Source: a virus. From it: 32,677 nt of DNA. The stretch lies in IMG/VR virus record IMGVR_UViG_3300025319_000071, positions 1-32,677 of that record; one strand, 5' to 3'. This document shows positions 18,306 to 26,436 of this stretch, piece by piece; position 1 is the first letter of the stretch, and each line of letters begins with the position of its first letter. Made by a program: the position numbers and the translations under genes. A model generated the notes under the pieces. That model ran no database searches. It was given only the letters and a program-made list of their open reading frames with translations, and was not told the DNA's origin.

Positions 18306-20461
18306 TAGGCGTTCGCAGTTCGCAGTGGGAAGTTGCGAGCCACTGAAGCAAAGGCATCGGTAATTCCATCGGAACTACCCGCCCTTGCAGCAGCAGCCAA
18401 CTGGAGAGGAGTAGAGCCAGTTTGACCATTGACGGTAATATGAGTTTGATTGGTAACACCCCCTGCATTAAATGAGTTGCTAGAGCCTACAGGACGAATG
18501 ACAGGCATTGTTGCAACCATATTGGCAGCCATATTCTCCATGAGAGCAATAGGAATATCCATACGCTGCATAATCCCTTTAGCAAGAGTAAGGGGGATGG
18601 ATTGCCCTGAAGCTGTCAGGTTGGACAATGGACCTTCTTTGGCATCAGAATGAGGGAGTTTAGCAGCAGCAGCAGCCACACCTGCACCGACAGCGTTTCC
18701 AATTTCCCCAGCTCTTGCTTTAATACCACCCACTAAACTATTTATAAAGCGACTGGCTGCATTAGCACCGATAGAAGCTAACTTATCAGGCAACCCAGTA
18801 AAGAAACCGACAATGGTATCAATAATTCCACTGATAAAAGATGCAATGGAATTAAAAGCATTCGTGAATTCTTCTTTGATTAGATTAATTGTATTGATGA
18901 CATTCTGCTTCCAGTTATTAAAATATTGAATCGCAAGCTGAACAAAAGCAGCAATGTGTGCGATAATCGATACAAGTATACTTGTAATTACAGCCATTAT
19001 AGAGTTCCAAACATTCCCAACAACTTCTTTTATCAAATTCCAAGTGTTGGTCATATTCTGTCCAATGGAAGACAAAACTCTTTGAACAGTTGAAGAAATA
19101 GATTCCCACACTTCAATAGCTATTTGTTGCCATCCCAGGAAAGCATCACTCCAAAATGCAACAGCTCTGCCAATTTGAGATTCAGAGCCATTAGCAAAAT
19201 TCATAATATCGCCAATTACTAAAGCCAATGCGATAATTAATAAACCGATTGCAATGGGTAAAAGCAGAAAGCCTAATTGAGCAATTACAGCAGCGGCACC
19301 CATAGAATACAATGCTGTCACGACACTCACCGCCCAACTTGCTATAGCAATAGCCTTCAATCCAATCAACCTAGCTCCTAAAATTAATAAAACACCATTC
19401 AGTCCTGATACAATCCCTTTTGCTCCGCCTAATTTATCAAATAGAAAAGTAAAGGCATTTTTGACCGCATCAATCTTTTCCTTAATGCCCTGAAAACCGC
19501 CCAGTGATATAATAAATAGCTTGGCTTGTACAATAGCTTGTTTTGCCACACCGATAAAAAAGTTAAGACCATCACCAAGTGCCTGTCCTATTTTTGTTGC
19601 ATTATTTTTCCTAAAAATATTTATACTTTTCAATAACTGAAGAAGACCTGTTGCTGCTCCTGCTTTTAAATTGGAATTATAAACATCATCTGCAAAATTT
19701 TTAAACGAATCAGTTATGTTGGAAAGGATGCCATTAACTGTTTTTGATTGTCTTAGCATGCCACCTGCAAAATTAGCCTCAAAAATCTGATACAAGCCTT
19801 CTTCTATTGCCTTACCTTCTTTTTTGACTGTCCGTGTTATACCTTTAAAAGTAATTGCTACTTGATCACCTGTTACTTTGAACTGAAATCCTAGATTGCG
19901 TAGAATTCTGAAGTTGCCTGCTGTTGCATTAGCGACTCCTAGAGCAAAGGCTTCAAACGGTCGCTTCAATGATGAGGCTGCATCACCTATTGCCAAAAAA
20001 GCCCTTTTTGAAGTATCAAGTCCTCTCGCTTTAAGTAGAATAAAAGCACTGGTCAATTTATCAACTTCAAATGGTGTTTCAGTAGAAAAATCTTTGATAA
20101 ATTCAAACGCTTTCACTGCATTTTCTGCACTGCCTGTCACTGTTACTAGACTCGCTCGTAATTGTTCAAAAGCTGCACCCGTTGCAAAAATAGATTCTGC
20201 TAGACCACTGAATATCTGAAATCCGCCAAAAGCAGCCATCTTAAGTGCTGCTTTTCCAACAGAAACAACCAAATTTCTTATTTTGTTAGTTAACAGATCT
20301 ATACCGGAAGTATTTATTGGACCAATTCTTATTCCCTGTATTGCTTTTGCTTGAATAGCTCTTAATTTAGAATCCAATTGCGTCAATTTTATCCCCAATT
20401 GTTGGAGTGTTTGGCTTTGAGAAATAATTTTGATCCTTGCAACTAATTCAGCCAGTGCCAT
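18305..20461 (-). CDS. Tape measure protein
   Basis: A 718-residue protein that sets tail length and is ejected with DNA. ATG 20461 has AGAGG nine bases upstream. The N-terminus is a coiled coil (about 1-50). The tape measure domain spans about 75-230: FEQLRASLVTVTGSAENAVK, then FSTETPFEVDKLTSAFILLK, then AFALGVANATAGNFRILRNL. Hydrophobic segments lie at about 355-420 (AIASWAVSVVTALYSMGAAA, then FLLLPIAIGLLIIALALVIG), and an amphipathic repeat-like region lies at 440-560. The C-terminal part has PHSDAKEGPLSNLTASGQSI, typical of these proteins, and ends in an Ala/Arg-rich tail. The length suggests a tail of roughly 100 nm by the usual rule of about 1.5 angstrom per residue, an estimate only. 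Confidence 0.9.
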   Translation of the reverse strand: MALAELVARIKIISQSQTLQQLGIKLTQLDSKLRAIQAKAIQGIRIGPINTSGIDLLTNKIRNLVVSVGKAALKMAAFGGFQIFSGLAESIFATGAAFEQLRASLVTVTGSAENAVKAFEFIKDFSTETPFEVDKLTSAFILLKARGLDTSKRAFLAIGDAASSLKRPFEAFALGVANATAGNFRILRNLGFQFKVTGDQVAITFKGITRTVKKEGKAIEEGLYQIFEANFAGGMLRQSKTVNGILSNITDSFKNFADDVYNSNLKAGAATGLLQLLKSINIFRKNNATKIGQALGDGLNFFIGVAKQAIVQAKLFIISLGGFQGIKEKIDAVKNAFTFLFDKLGGAKGIVSGLNGVLLILGARLIGLKAIAIASWAVSVVTALYSMGAAAVIAQLGFLLLPIAIGLLIIALALVIGDIMNFANGSESQIGRAVAFWSDAFLGWQQIAIEVWESISSTVQRVLSSIGQNMTNTWNLIKEVVGNVWNSIMAVITSILVSIIAHIAAFVQLAIQYFNNWKQNVINTINLIKEEFTNAFNSIASFISGIIDTIVGFFTGLPDKLASIGANAASRFINSLVGGIKARAGEIGNAVGAGVAAAAAKLPHSDAKEGPLSNLTASGQSIPLTLAKGIMQRMDIPIALMENMAANMVATMPVIRPVGSSNSFNAGGVTNQTHITVNGQTGSTPLQLAAAARAGSSDGITDAFASVARNFPLRTANA

Positions 20462-20535
20462 TTGTACGTACCTCTATTACTATCGTAAAGGCTGAACTAT
20501 TGGGATTATTTTTTTCCCGATGGGAACTAAGGGGA

Positions 20536-21185
20536 CTAACGTTTACCCCTACTCTTCTCCATGTCCTTCTCCATCTTCTTGTTCATCTTGTATTGAAGAT
20601 CTTCTTCTATATCAAGGGCTTCATTGGCCAGTATCATGTCTTTATAACTCCAATGATTCTTTATTTCCCATGGTTGAGCAATGCCTTTGATAACGAGTCG
20701 GTAGATTTGCCAAGGGAGATCGGGGGGGATGGAAGTGGTTATGCTGTCAGATGATTTGCAAGAAGTTCGGTAATGCTTTCTAAAAAACCGTTATGCTCGA
20801 TAACCTCCTTGAGCAAGAAGAAAATAGCATCATACTGTTTTATAAAAATGGCATCAAACATTTGGTTGACTGGAGTGTTGTTGAGGTAAACAACGGATAA
20901 TAATTCTTTTACTAAGTTAGGGAATTCTTTTTTGTTCATATTCTTGAAGAACAAGGAGGCTGCATTGGAGAGCATATCGGAGCTAAAGGAGGACTCTTGT
21001 ACTTTGGATTTAATATCCTCAAGAGCGTTTGTGCTGTCAGTAGCAACCAAAGCACACAGAGCAGGGGCGATGAGCTCACCCAAAACGGCTACATAATAAA
21101 GTCCTTTGGTGGGACTATGCAAGCCTATTTGATAGGTTTTGCCTTTATAGGTGACTGATTTAAGATCTTCGTTAGGGGTTGTCAT
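20536..21185 (-). CDS. Tail assembly chaperone frameshift fusion (G-T type)
   Basis: Reading the chaperone from ATG 21185 and slipping -1 at TTTTTTA (20787-20781) gives a 216-residue fusion: 135 residues in frame 0, then 81 in the -1 frame to TAG at 20536-20538. The frame-0 codons at the slip are GGT TTT TTA, so the site is the canonical X XXY YYZ heptamer U UUU UUA. The -1 frame has no stop from there and encodes SSDSITTSIPPDLPWQIYRL, then VIKGIAQPWEIKNHWSYKDM, then ILANEALDIEEDLQYKMNKK and a basic end. The W/Q/E-rich part is typical of the T half. The extension has no start codon of its own. The place, just before the tape measure, is where nearly all tailed phages make this fusion, which chaperones the tape measure. 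Confidence 0.8.
20739..21185 (-). CDS. Tail assembly chaperone, short form (G type)
   Basis: A 148-residue protein in frame 0, made by ribosomes that do not slip. It starts VTYKGKTYQIGLHSPTKGLY (after MTTPNEDLKS) with a small beta hairpin, followed by helices: GELIAPALCALVATD, SDMLSNAASLFFKNMNKKEF, NQMFDAIFIKQYDAIFFLLK. It ends ELLANHLTA. The short and long forms act together in roughly fixed ratio to coat the tape measure during tail assembly and are absent from the virion. The start lies 3 bases after the tube gene stop. Confidence 0.8.
   Translation of the reverse strand: MTTPNEDLKSVTYKGKTYQIGLHSPTKGLYYVAVLGELIAPALCALVATDSTNALEDIKSKVQESSFSSDMLSNAASLFFKNMNKKEFPNLVKELLSVVYLNNTPVNQMFDAIFIKQYDAIFFLLKEVIEHNGFLESITELLANHLTA
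20781..20787 (-). promoter_or_regulatory. Programmed -1 ribosomal frameshift site U UUU UUA
   Basis: TTTTTTA on the minus strand, phased as GGT TTT TTA in the chaperone frame. I see no strong hairpin directly after it. The codon after slippage is AGA, and the -1 frame is open for 81 residues. Confidence 0.75.
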
Positions 21186-21188
21186 CTT

Positions 21189-21635
21189 TTATCCGCCCAG
21201 ATCGGCACTTCCTGCTAGATTCATGACCAATTCAGGAACCAGTATGACCCATTCTCTGGAAGGCACTTCATCTTTACCAGCAAAAGTAACAGGGGGAGGT
21301 TTCTCAATGAAAGAGGCGATTCCTAACACCGTATCACCTAGAGGCAATTCAACAATCAGGATATTAAAACTGCCTGCATTGGCTGATTCATCTGCTTTGC
21401 GGAAAGCATCCAGTACAGCATTTGAATCCGATGTCTTTTGGAGTGTCAGGGTAATAGTCCCTGATTTGTTATTGTTTTTAATCCGTGTTATGCAGCCATC
21501 AGCACCGCTAACCATTGTCCAAGTTGATTCATTGCGTTCTGCATTAATAAATTCGTCCTCGACAAATCCCTCAATCACAATCCCATTCGCACGAACGAGA
21601 ATACTTTTGGGATCAAATGTTTTTTTACATGGCAT
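21189..21635 (-). CDS. Tail tube protein (DUF3277)
   Basis: A 148-residue protein starting MPCKKTFDPKSILVRANGIV. ATG 21635 has AGAGG nine bases upstream. It has the DUF3277 pattern: VIEGFVEDEFINAERNEST, DGCITRIKNNNKSGTITLTL, ADESANAGSFNILIVELPLG, and FIEKPPPVTFAGKDEVPSRE. Six-fold rings of this protein make the inner tube inside the sheath. It follows the sheath gene by 13 bases, the standard order in myoviruses. Confidence 0.85.
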   Translation of the reverse strand: MPCKKTFDPKSILVRANGIVIEGFVEDEFINAERNESTWTMVSGADGCITRIKNNNKSGTITLTLQKTSDSNAVLDAFRKADESANAGSFNILIVELPLGDTVLGIASFIEKPPPVTFAGKDEVPSREWVILVPELVMNLAGSADLGG

Positions 21636-21648
21636 TTCTATTTACCTC

Positions 21649-22956
21649 TTAAACCTGAATTAATCCGTTGATGATAATTTTATGGATACCGCCTGCATAC
21701 GTGGCAGTGAACTCCACATCGGGTAACAATTGATTGGCTTTATCAACTGTTGAGACATCAGCCACTTTAGGAGCGGTAACAGTAAAATCAGTAACAACAC
21801 CGTCATCAATACGTTGCTGTAGACTCGCTTCAATTTCTCCAACCAGTGTTCGTACACCTGCATCTGTATAGGGGATTTTTTCCACTCTCGTAAATAAATC
21901 AAAAATGGCTTCCGTAAGCCGTACCTGAAGGTAGTCAATATCTCTGACTGTATCGATAAAATCACCGCCAGACGTTTTTCCCTCTTGAGTGATCCCTTTG
22001 CCGCCCACTTCGGTATAAGTGTTGGCGTTTTTATCATGCACTGCCGATTTGGCAGTGTCATTGAGGTTATCAACTGTAACCCCTGCTAATTCCCGCAGTG
22101 CGAAACGACTACTACCAGGATTAATAGGAAAAGTGCGACCAACCCACGCAGCATCGGGATAGTCCGTGATATTTCCTTGGGCATACATCAAGGCAGCTCT
22201 GTTGAGAGCAGCGTTATCGAGGCGTTTTGCTAAATCGGTAGTAGATGAGGGACTATCAATTCCTGATTCATCGCTCCGATAGAAGCCTAATTTGATTTCA
22301 GCTTCCATCCTATTGGCTGCTGCAAGTATGGCTCCTTTATTGGTTGTCGTTAATAATAAACCATACCAGTCATTGTTTTCGTCAATAACATCATCAATGT
22401 CATCCTGAACAGTTCTTCCTGTGACAGTTGTGGCATTGGTTACTGTGGGAGGAGCTGTCCCAGTCACCGTAAATGTTCCTACTGTTAAGACCCATTCTGT
22501 GACGGCTGTAATGGTGATGAGATTGGTTCCGTTACTGACTGCTGTGACCACGCCTTCATCGGCTTGAATAGCGGCTGCGATATTGGCTAACGTGGTTGCA
22601 TTATCGGTATCAAAAGCCTCGCTCACAGGAGTTGTATTAACCGTCCCTGCGACAACATGAGTTGCAGCAAGAGGACCAGAAAAAGTCAATGTGACAACAG
22701 TGGCAACGGCTGCTGTACGCTTACCAATAAGGATAGAGGGCGGTCTGGGGGTTTGTCCAAACAGCTTCTGAGCCATTTTGTACTCATCAGTACTGGTAGC
22801 AAAATCATCCGTAACACCTGTTAAATTAGTGTACTTTCTGGCTCTTTCTGCAAACACGGCTGCTAACCCTAAAATGAGAGGTAATCCAAAACCAGCAGCC
22901 GTTACCGCTTTTGTTTCTCTTGTAATCGTTACTTGTACTATTTCTTCAACACCCAT
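21649..22956 (-). CDS. Tail sheath protein (DUF3383)
   Basis: A 435-residue sheath subunit. ATG 22956 has GGAGG eight bases upstream. The N-terminus VQVTITRETKAVTAAGFGLP and FATSTDEYKMAQKLFGQTPR and the C-terminal FIDTVRDIDYLQVRLTEAIF, YTDAGVRTLVGEIEASLQQR, and IHKIIINGLI identify the family. Residues 86-173 form an Ig-like insertion domain that also occurs in the capsid decoration protein at 25933-26271; it lies on the outside of the sheath in such proteins. Contraction of this sheath drives the tube through the envelope. Confidence 0.9.
   Translation of the reverse strand: MGVEEIVQVTITRETKAVTAAGFGLPLILGLAAVFAERARKYTNLTGVTDDFATSTDEYKMAQKLFGQTPRPPSILIGKRTAAVATVVTLTFSGPLAATHVVAGTVNTTPVSEAFDTDNATTLANIAAAIQADEGVVTAVSNGTNLITITAVTEWVLTVGTFTVTGTAPPTVTNATTVTGRTVQDDIDDVIDENNDWYGLLLTTTNKGAILAAANRMEAEIKLGFYRSDESGIDSPSSTTDLAKRLDNAALNRAALMYAQGNITDYPDAAWVGRTFPINPGSSRFALRELAGVTVDNLNDTAKSAVHDKNANTYTEVGGKGITQEGKTSGGDFIDTVRDIDYLQVRLTEAIFDLFTRVEKIPYTDAGVRTLVGEIEASLQQRIDDGVVTDFTVTAPKVADVSTVDKANQLLPDVEFTATYAGGIHKIIINGLIQV
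22438..22701 (-). repeat. Ig-like surface domain, copy in sheath
   Basis: Codons 86-173 of the sheath gene: VVTLTFSGPLAATHVVAGTV, FDTDNATTLANIAAAIQAD, LITITAVTEW, TFTVTGTAPPTVT. It is the same type of domain as 25933-26271. It is inserted outside the conserved sheath core. Confidence 0.5.
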
Positions 22957-22974
22957 AATGTGCCTCCAATTTAA

Positions 22975-23499
22975 TTAAACACCGACTGTAAATATCCTTG
23001 TTCCAGTAGCAACCGTTTGTTCGATCTCTCCAGTGATTTCCACTTTATCAAAATATCCAACGTCATCAATGATGGTATTTCGACTATGCAGCATAATATC
23101 CATTTGAGAACGCTCTTTAAAACGATCTGCTTCAATAAATGTAAGGTCCCTAATTTCGCTTGTCATTAGAGCTAAACATTCCACCTCAAAAGTGGCATAA
23201 ATAGAAGGCCGTTCCAGACCATCTTGCACTTTGCTCATTGATTTGAGTGCCTCTTTACCCCAACAATTAAGAGAAAAAATCACCTTGCGGTACTGGGTTA
23301 CATCCATTTTGCCATCCGTTCGCCATTGCTTTTCATCTATGCCTACTCTCATCACAGAGCGAGGGTTCAGGGTAAAGTAAGGGGTCTGGGGGCGAGGATC
23401 ATTTTGATATGAGAATATAACCTTATCTTCAGGAAACCCGGAAGATGTTTTAATCCAGTTGCGAAGGAGAGGTTCAATAGTTGTCCAAGGTATACCCAT
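22975..23499 (-). CDS. Neck/head-tail joining protein, LIC_12616-like
   Basis: A 174-residue protein in a TAATG overlap with the previous gene. It shows the pattern I associate with the LIC_12616 / tail-terminator family: WTTIEPLLRNWIKTSSGFPE, VIFSYQNDPRPQTPYFTLNP, VIFSLNCWGKEALKSMSKVQ, and a C-terminal NTIIDDVGYFDKVEITGEIE. Such proteins end the tail tube and join it to the head. The position directly before the sheath gene agrees. Confidence 0.7.
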   Translation of the reverse strand: MGIPWTTIEPLLRNWIKTSSGFPEDKVIFSYQNDPRPQTPYFTLNPRSVMRVGIDEKQWRTDGKMDVTQYRKVIFSLNCWGKEALKSMSKVQDGLERPSIYATFEVECLALMTSEIRDLTFIEADRFKERSQMDIMLHSRNTIIDDVGYFDKVEITGEIEQTVATGTRIFTVGV

Positions 23500-23876
23500 T
23501 AACAGTCCGTCCCCTCATCAGTCTCCTCAATTCTTCTTGCAATAGTATGGTAATGTTCAGTTCGTTTAAGCCCTTTATTCCAATTGCTGGTATCAAATAC
23601 TTCATAAGCTGATCCATTCCAAGTCACTCGATCAGAGCGTGTGAGGGTGTTGTTTTGTATAAAAGTGTAAAGCGGTTCTTTTGTGTAGATAGCGATCAAG
23701 CCAGTGAGTCCAGCTCCACCATCATTCACAAGTCTTTCTCTTTCTGCTGTCGTTGCTTGTACAGAACATTTTTTTATTTCAATTTCTGTAGGAACTCCAT
23801 CGACATAAATACCGTTGACATAATCCCCTACAGGATACCGAGTGACTGCAATCTTATCTTTCCAAAGTGCTAACAC
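23499..23876 (-). CDS. Head-tail connector / neck protein
   Basis: A 125-residue protein starting at GTG 23876, overlapping the previous stop (TAGTG). It is beta-rich: LALWKDKIAVTRYPVGDYVN, IEIKKCSVQATTAERERLVN, LTRSDRVTWNGSAYEVFDTS, and KRTEHYHTIARRIE. The combination V-x-W-N-G-x-x-Y-x-V and a final HY-type strand is typical of small phage head-closure or neck proteins. The position between the gp10/gpG-like and tail-terminator genes supports the call. The exact family is not certain. Confidence 0.6.
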   Translation of the reverse strand: MLALWKDKIAVTRYPVGDYVNGIYVDGVPTEIEIKKCSVQATTAERERLVNDGGAGLTGLIAIYTKEPLYTFIQNNTLTRSDRVTWNGSAYEVFDTSNWNKGLKRTEHYHTIARRIEETDEGTDC

Positions 23877-24298
23877 TAAATAACCTCAAAGTTGACACTG
23901 GCTCTCATTTGTCCCGTATCAATAAGTGGTTTGCTACTGCCTTTGGCTTTAATGGTTGATGCTGCTAAGGGAGGAGATAATTTTTCACTAATGATTTGTT
24001 GAATTTTCCCTTTTGAGAAATTGCCGACTCTATTGAGAGCGGTAACAGCACTACCACCCTGTAAAACACCGTTAACCTCAGATTGAATTCTTGCTTTCAC
24101 TTCACCCTGATGCTCTTCGAGCAAAGGACGAATAAAAGGACGTTCAGGGATACCTCTGGAAGTTCCGAACTCCTGATAGCCTCCCCTTTTCACAATATCG
24201 CTTCCTGCTGAACCCAACAATCCTACCTTTATTTCCTTACTTTCAAGGATATGTAACTCTTTAATGAGCTTGCGTAAGTTAGTATCAATAAGGGTCAT
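23876..24298 (-). CDS. Virion morphogenesis protein, HK97 gp10 / Mu gpG-like
   Basis: A 140-residue protein. ATG 24298 overlaps the DUF4054 gene by 4 bases. Its marks are VGLLGSAGSDIVKRGGYQEF, then GTSRGIPERPFIRPLLEEHQ, and the C-terminal LAASTIKAKGSSKPLIDTGQ with MRASVNF. The segment G.S..IP.RPF.RP and the end LIDTG.MR.S are the signature of the family, which completes the neck or tail end during assembly. Length and position are normal. Confidence 0.8.
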   Translation of the reverse strand: MTLIDTNLRKLIKELHILESKEIKVGLLGSAGSDIVKRGGYQEFGTSRGIPERPFIRPLLEEHQGEVKARIQSEVNGVLQGGSAVTALNRVGNFSKGKIQQIISEKLSPPLAASTIKAKGSSKPLIDTGQMRASVNFEVI

Positions 24299-24648
24299 AC
24301 AAGCATGGGTCTGTGAGGGATAGATTTAAGTAGACTGAGGAAAAGTCTACCGTACTTTGTTTCCGAGTATACCCCTTCTGTACCTGAACTACTTTTGTAG
24401 CTAATAGCAACATCCCTAGTCCTTTCAGAAGTGACTTCACCCCCTGAACTACTCAATTGAGCTGTATCAGCCATTGTCATCTCATGAGCTGCTTTTAATG
24501 CCACCGCCCGATCATATTTATCACCGAATCGGGTCTTGTTGACATCTTCTTTTGCATACTCAATAAAACGATCAATGCGAGCGAGTTCAACACTATTTTG
24601 TGTGACAAACTCAGGAGCATAATCAAACAAAATATCTCGGATACTCAT
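24295..24648 (-). CDS. Head-tail adaptor (DUF4054)
   Basis: A 117-residue protein with the DUF4054 pattern: IRDILFDYAPEFVTQNSVEL, ARIDRFIEYAKEDVNKTRFG, VALKAAHEMTMADTAQLSSS, and YSETKYGRLFLSLLKSIPHR. It is a helical adaptor that binds below the portal. A small overlap with the capsid gene (24645-24648) shows tight coupling. The terminal Y-G..F..L motif is the family hallmark. Confidence 0.8.
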   Translation of the reverse strand: MSIRDILFDYAPEFVTQNSVELARIDRFIEYAKEDVNKTRFGDKYDRAVALKAAHEMTMADTAQLSSSGGEVTSERTRDVAISYKSSSGTEGVYSETKYGRLFLSLLKSIPHRPMLV

Positions 24649-25610
24649 GGGTCAAGATCTGCAGCTCCGATTGCAAAAGCTGAAAAGTTTTTAATTTCAA
24701 CACCTGCAATATCTCCTGTCACATCCCGTGCAAAAAGCATTTTACGACGCTCTAAAGGATGTTGCAAGAAGGGTACAGGCACTTTGTATTTAAGTACCAT
24801 AGGGTCTACTTTATAGGCACAGATAAAGTTTTTATTAGTGAAAGTACCACTTGCAAGTGTAAATGTTCGTCCTTTGACCTTACTTGTTCCCACAAAGCGA
24901 ACTTCAGGATAATTGGCACGCAAGAAATTCATCACGCTCATGGCTGAACCTGATAAAATAGCTCTTTTAAAATGCGATTCAACATGAACGGGAAGAAGGC
25001 AAACATTAGCCCTATGTCTACGTTGCGTTGTATCGTACACGTTATCGATCAATTCTCCAAATATCTCGACAAGTTCTTCAGGAGTCTTGGACAGAAGCCC
25101 ACCGGCTGCGATAGTCACTTCAGGATAATTGTTTGCATTGGTGAACAAGCCTGGCACATCGTGAGACGTAATGCCATCAAAGAAACCATCATCTAGTAAT
25201 AATTCCATTGCGTCCCTTGCATCCATCGCCATATCTGATTCTAATGGCATTGCCAAGCGCTGTGCTTCTTTCAGAGTCCAATAATCCCACCCATAACAAG
25301 CCCCGTAGTGATATACAGGAAGCGTTTGCTTCGTCATCTTAGCATTTAAATTAGGCAGGTCATCAGCAGCACTCGATAAGATTTTCGCTTTCCCTGATTT
25401 ATTGCGTTGGAAATAGCCTACCGACTGAAGCCCTTCACCGTCAGAAACAACGGGAGACAATTCTTTGTATAAATAGCCTTCGTACTCAATTTTATAAATT
25501 TGTTCTTCATAAGCAACCAATTGTTCAGAGAGCCACATACTTTCATTGGCATCAAAGCGTTCTTTCAGTACGTTATAGGCAAATTCTTGTCGATCATATT
25601 TTAATTCCAT
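24645..25610 (-). CDS. Major capsid protein (DUF2184)
   Basis: A 321-residue protein. ATG 25610 is preceded by GGGAGAAAA. The HK97-fold DUF2184 pattern is clear: FLSEQL-like WLSEQLVAYEEQIYKIEYEG, YHYGACYGWDYWTLKEAQRL, ESDMAMDARDAMELLLDDGF, and ELVEIFGELIDNVYDTTQRR. The C-terminus has FLQHPLERRKMLFARDVTGD and AGVEIKNFSAFAIGAADL. No removable N-terminal scaffold domain is present, so scaffolding must come from another gene; the nested start in the DUF2213 gene is a candidate. It follows the decoration protein by 13 bases. Confidence 0.9.
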   Translation of the reverse strand: MELKYDRQEFAYNVLKERFDANESMWLSEQLVAYEEQIYKIEYEGYLYKELSPVVSDGEGLQSVGYFQRNKSGKAKILSSAADDLPNLNAKMTKQTLPVYHYGACYGWDYWTLKEAQRLAMPLESDMAMDARDAMELLLDDGFFDGITSHDVPGLFTNANNYPEVTIAAGGLLSKTPEELVEIFGELIDNVYDTTQRRHRANVCLLPVHVESHFKRAILSGSAMSVMNFLRANYPEVRFVGTSKVKGRTFTLASGTFTNKNFICAYKVDPMVLKYKVPVPFLQHPLERRKMLFARDVTGDIAGVEIKNFSAFAIGAADLDP

Positions 25611-25623
25611 CTTATTTTCTCCC

Positions 25624-26436
25624 TTACGGTTGGTTCAGTTCAAGTTGATTGAGTTCGTTGGCGGCTGCACTACCACGGTATTTTGCTCCCGCAGCTACCA
25701 GTGTTGCTACGGTGGGGCTTGTACCAGAAGAAGCTCTTAATTGACCTCTGTTCGTGGGATCAAAATTGGCATACACATCACTGTTCGTATTGGTTGCCTC
25801 GGTAGGCTTTACCCAAAACGTACCTTTTGTAGCGAGATTAACAGCCGATCCTTTTTCATACTTAGCGGTTTCATTTTGGTCAGGTGGCACACGATGCTGA
25901 TGGAGGGCAATCCCTCGTACCTGATGGGTTGTGTCCCTACTAGGTGTTACAGTAGCCTGAGAAACACCCCCAGTAACGACAAAGGCAGTAGCCCCAATTT
26001 CAAGCTGATACCCTTCTTGGGCTGTAATTTGAACCGCACGATTATTAACAGTATCACTCAGTACAACATCAGTAGCAGCAACAGCCGTTGCTAATTCGGT
26101 TTCAATTTCAGACTTTAGGTCATTCATTGTTGTGTCGTGATCTGTATTAAACGGAACTGGTCCAATCGTTTTCTCTGTAAAAGACGTATCATTCAAATGT
26201 TTGTACTTGATGGTACCAGTTAAGCTATTTCCAGTAATAAGATCAGCATTTAAAGTGAGTGTTAAACGATTTTGCAGGAGTTTGAAAACTTCATCTCCTG
26301 CGGCATTTTCGGTGAGCAAATCCCCGAAATTAATATCTTCGGCTGCTTGACGTGTCAGCACTCGCTTATCTGACCAATCGGCACATTGACCGATGTAACC
26401 GAGTTCAGGTGTTCTGGTAGTAGTTAGTTGGGACAT
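25624..26436 (-). CDS. Capsid decoration / head stabilising protein with Ig-like insert
   Basis: A 270-residue protein. ATG 26436 overlaps the previous stop as TAATG, with GGAG upstream. The outer parts (residues 1-55 and 170-270, SQLTTTRTPELGYIGQCADW, then VRGIALHQHRVPP, GSAVNLATKGTFWVKPTEAT, TVATLVAAGAKYRGSAAANE) resemble DUF2190-like cement proteins that sit on the capsid. Residues 56-168 are an inserted Ig-like domain with the same strand pattern as residues 86-173 of the sheath: TGTIKYKHL, FNTDHDTTMNDLKSEI, VQITAQEGY, FVVTGGVSQATVT. The gene lies between scaffold/protease and capsid genes, as expected. Confidence 0.7.
   Translation of the reverse strand: MSQLTTTRTPELGYIGQCADWSDKRVLTRQAAEDINFGDLLTENAAGDEVFKLLQNRLTLTLNADLITGNSLTGTIKYKHLNDTSFTEKTIGPVPFNTDHDTTMNDLKSEIETELATAVAATDVVLSDTVNNRAVQITAQEGYQLEIGATAFVVTGGVSQATVTPSRDTTHQVRGIALHQHRVPPDQNETAKYEKGSAVNLATKGTFWVKPTEATNTNSDVYANFDPTNRGQLRASSGTSPTVATLVAAGAKYRGSAAANELNQLELNQP
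25933..26271 (-). repeat. Ig-like surface domain, copy in decoration protein
   Basis: Codons 56-168 of the decoration gene. The motif order (TLTL...G.I..., D..TT...L...I, ITA, FVVTG...ATVT) matches 22438-22701 in the sheath gene at the protein level, though identity is modest. Confidence 0.5.

Noticed and set aside
19896-20219. Long plus-strand frame opposite the tape measure
   Set aside because: It is a complementary-strand shadow of a high-confidence gene with no ribosome site or recognisable domain.
20710-20730. Run of seven C (minus strand) as the chaperone slip site
   Set aside because: It lies after the frame-0 stop, so it cannot give the fusion; TTTTTTA at 20781-20787 is upstream of the stop and correctly phased.
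21151-21663. 170-codon plus-strand frame opposite the tube gene
   Set aside because: It lies antisense to a clear DUF3277 gene and across two real start regions; its composition is that of a shadow frame.
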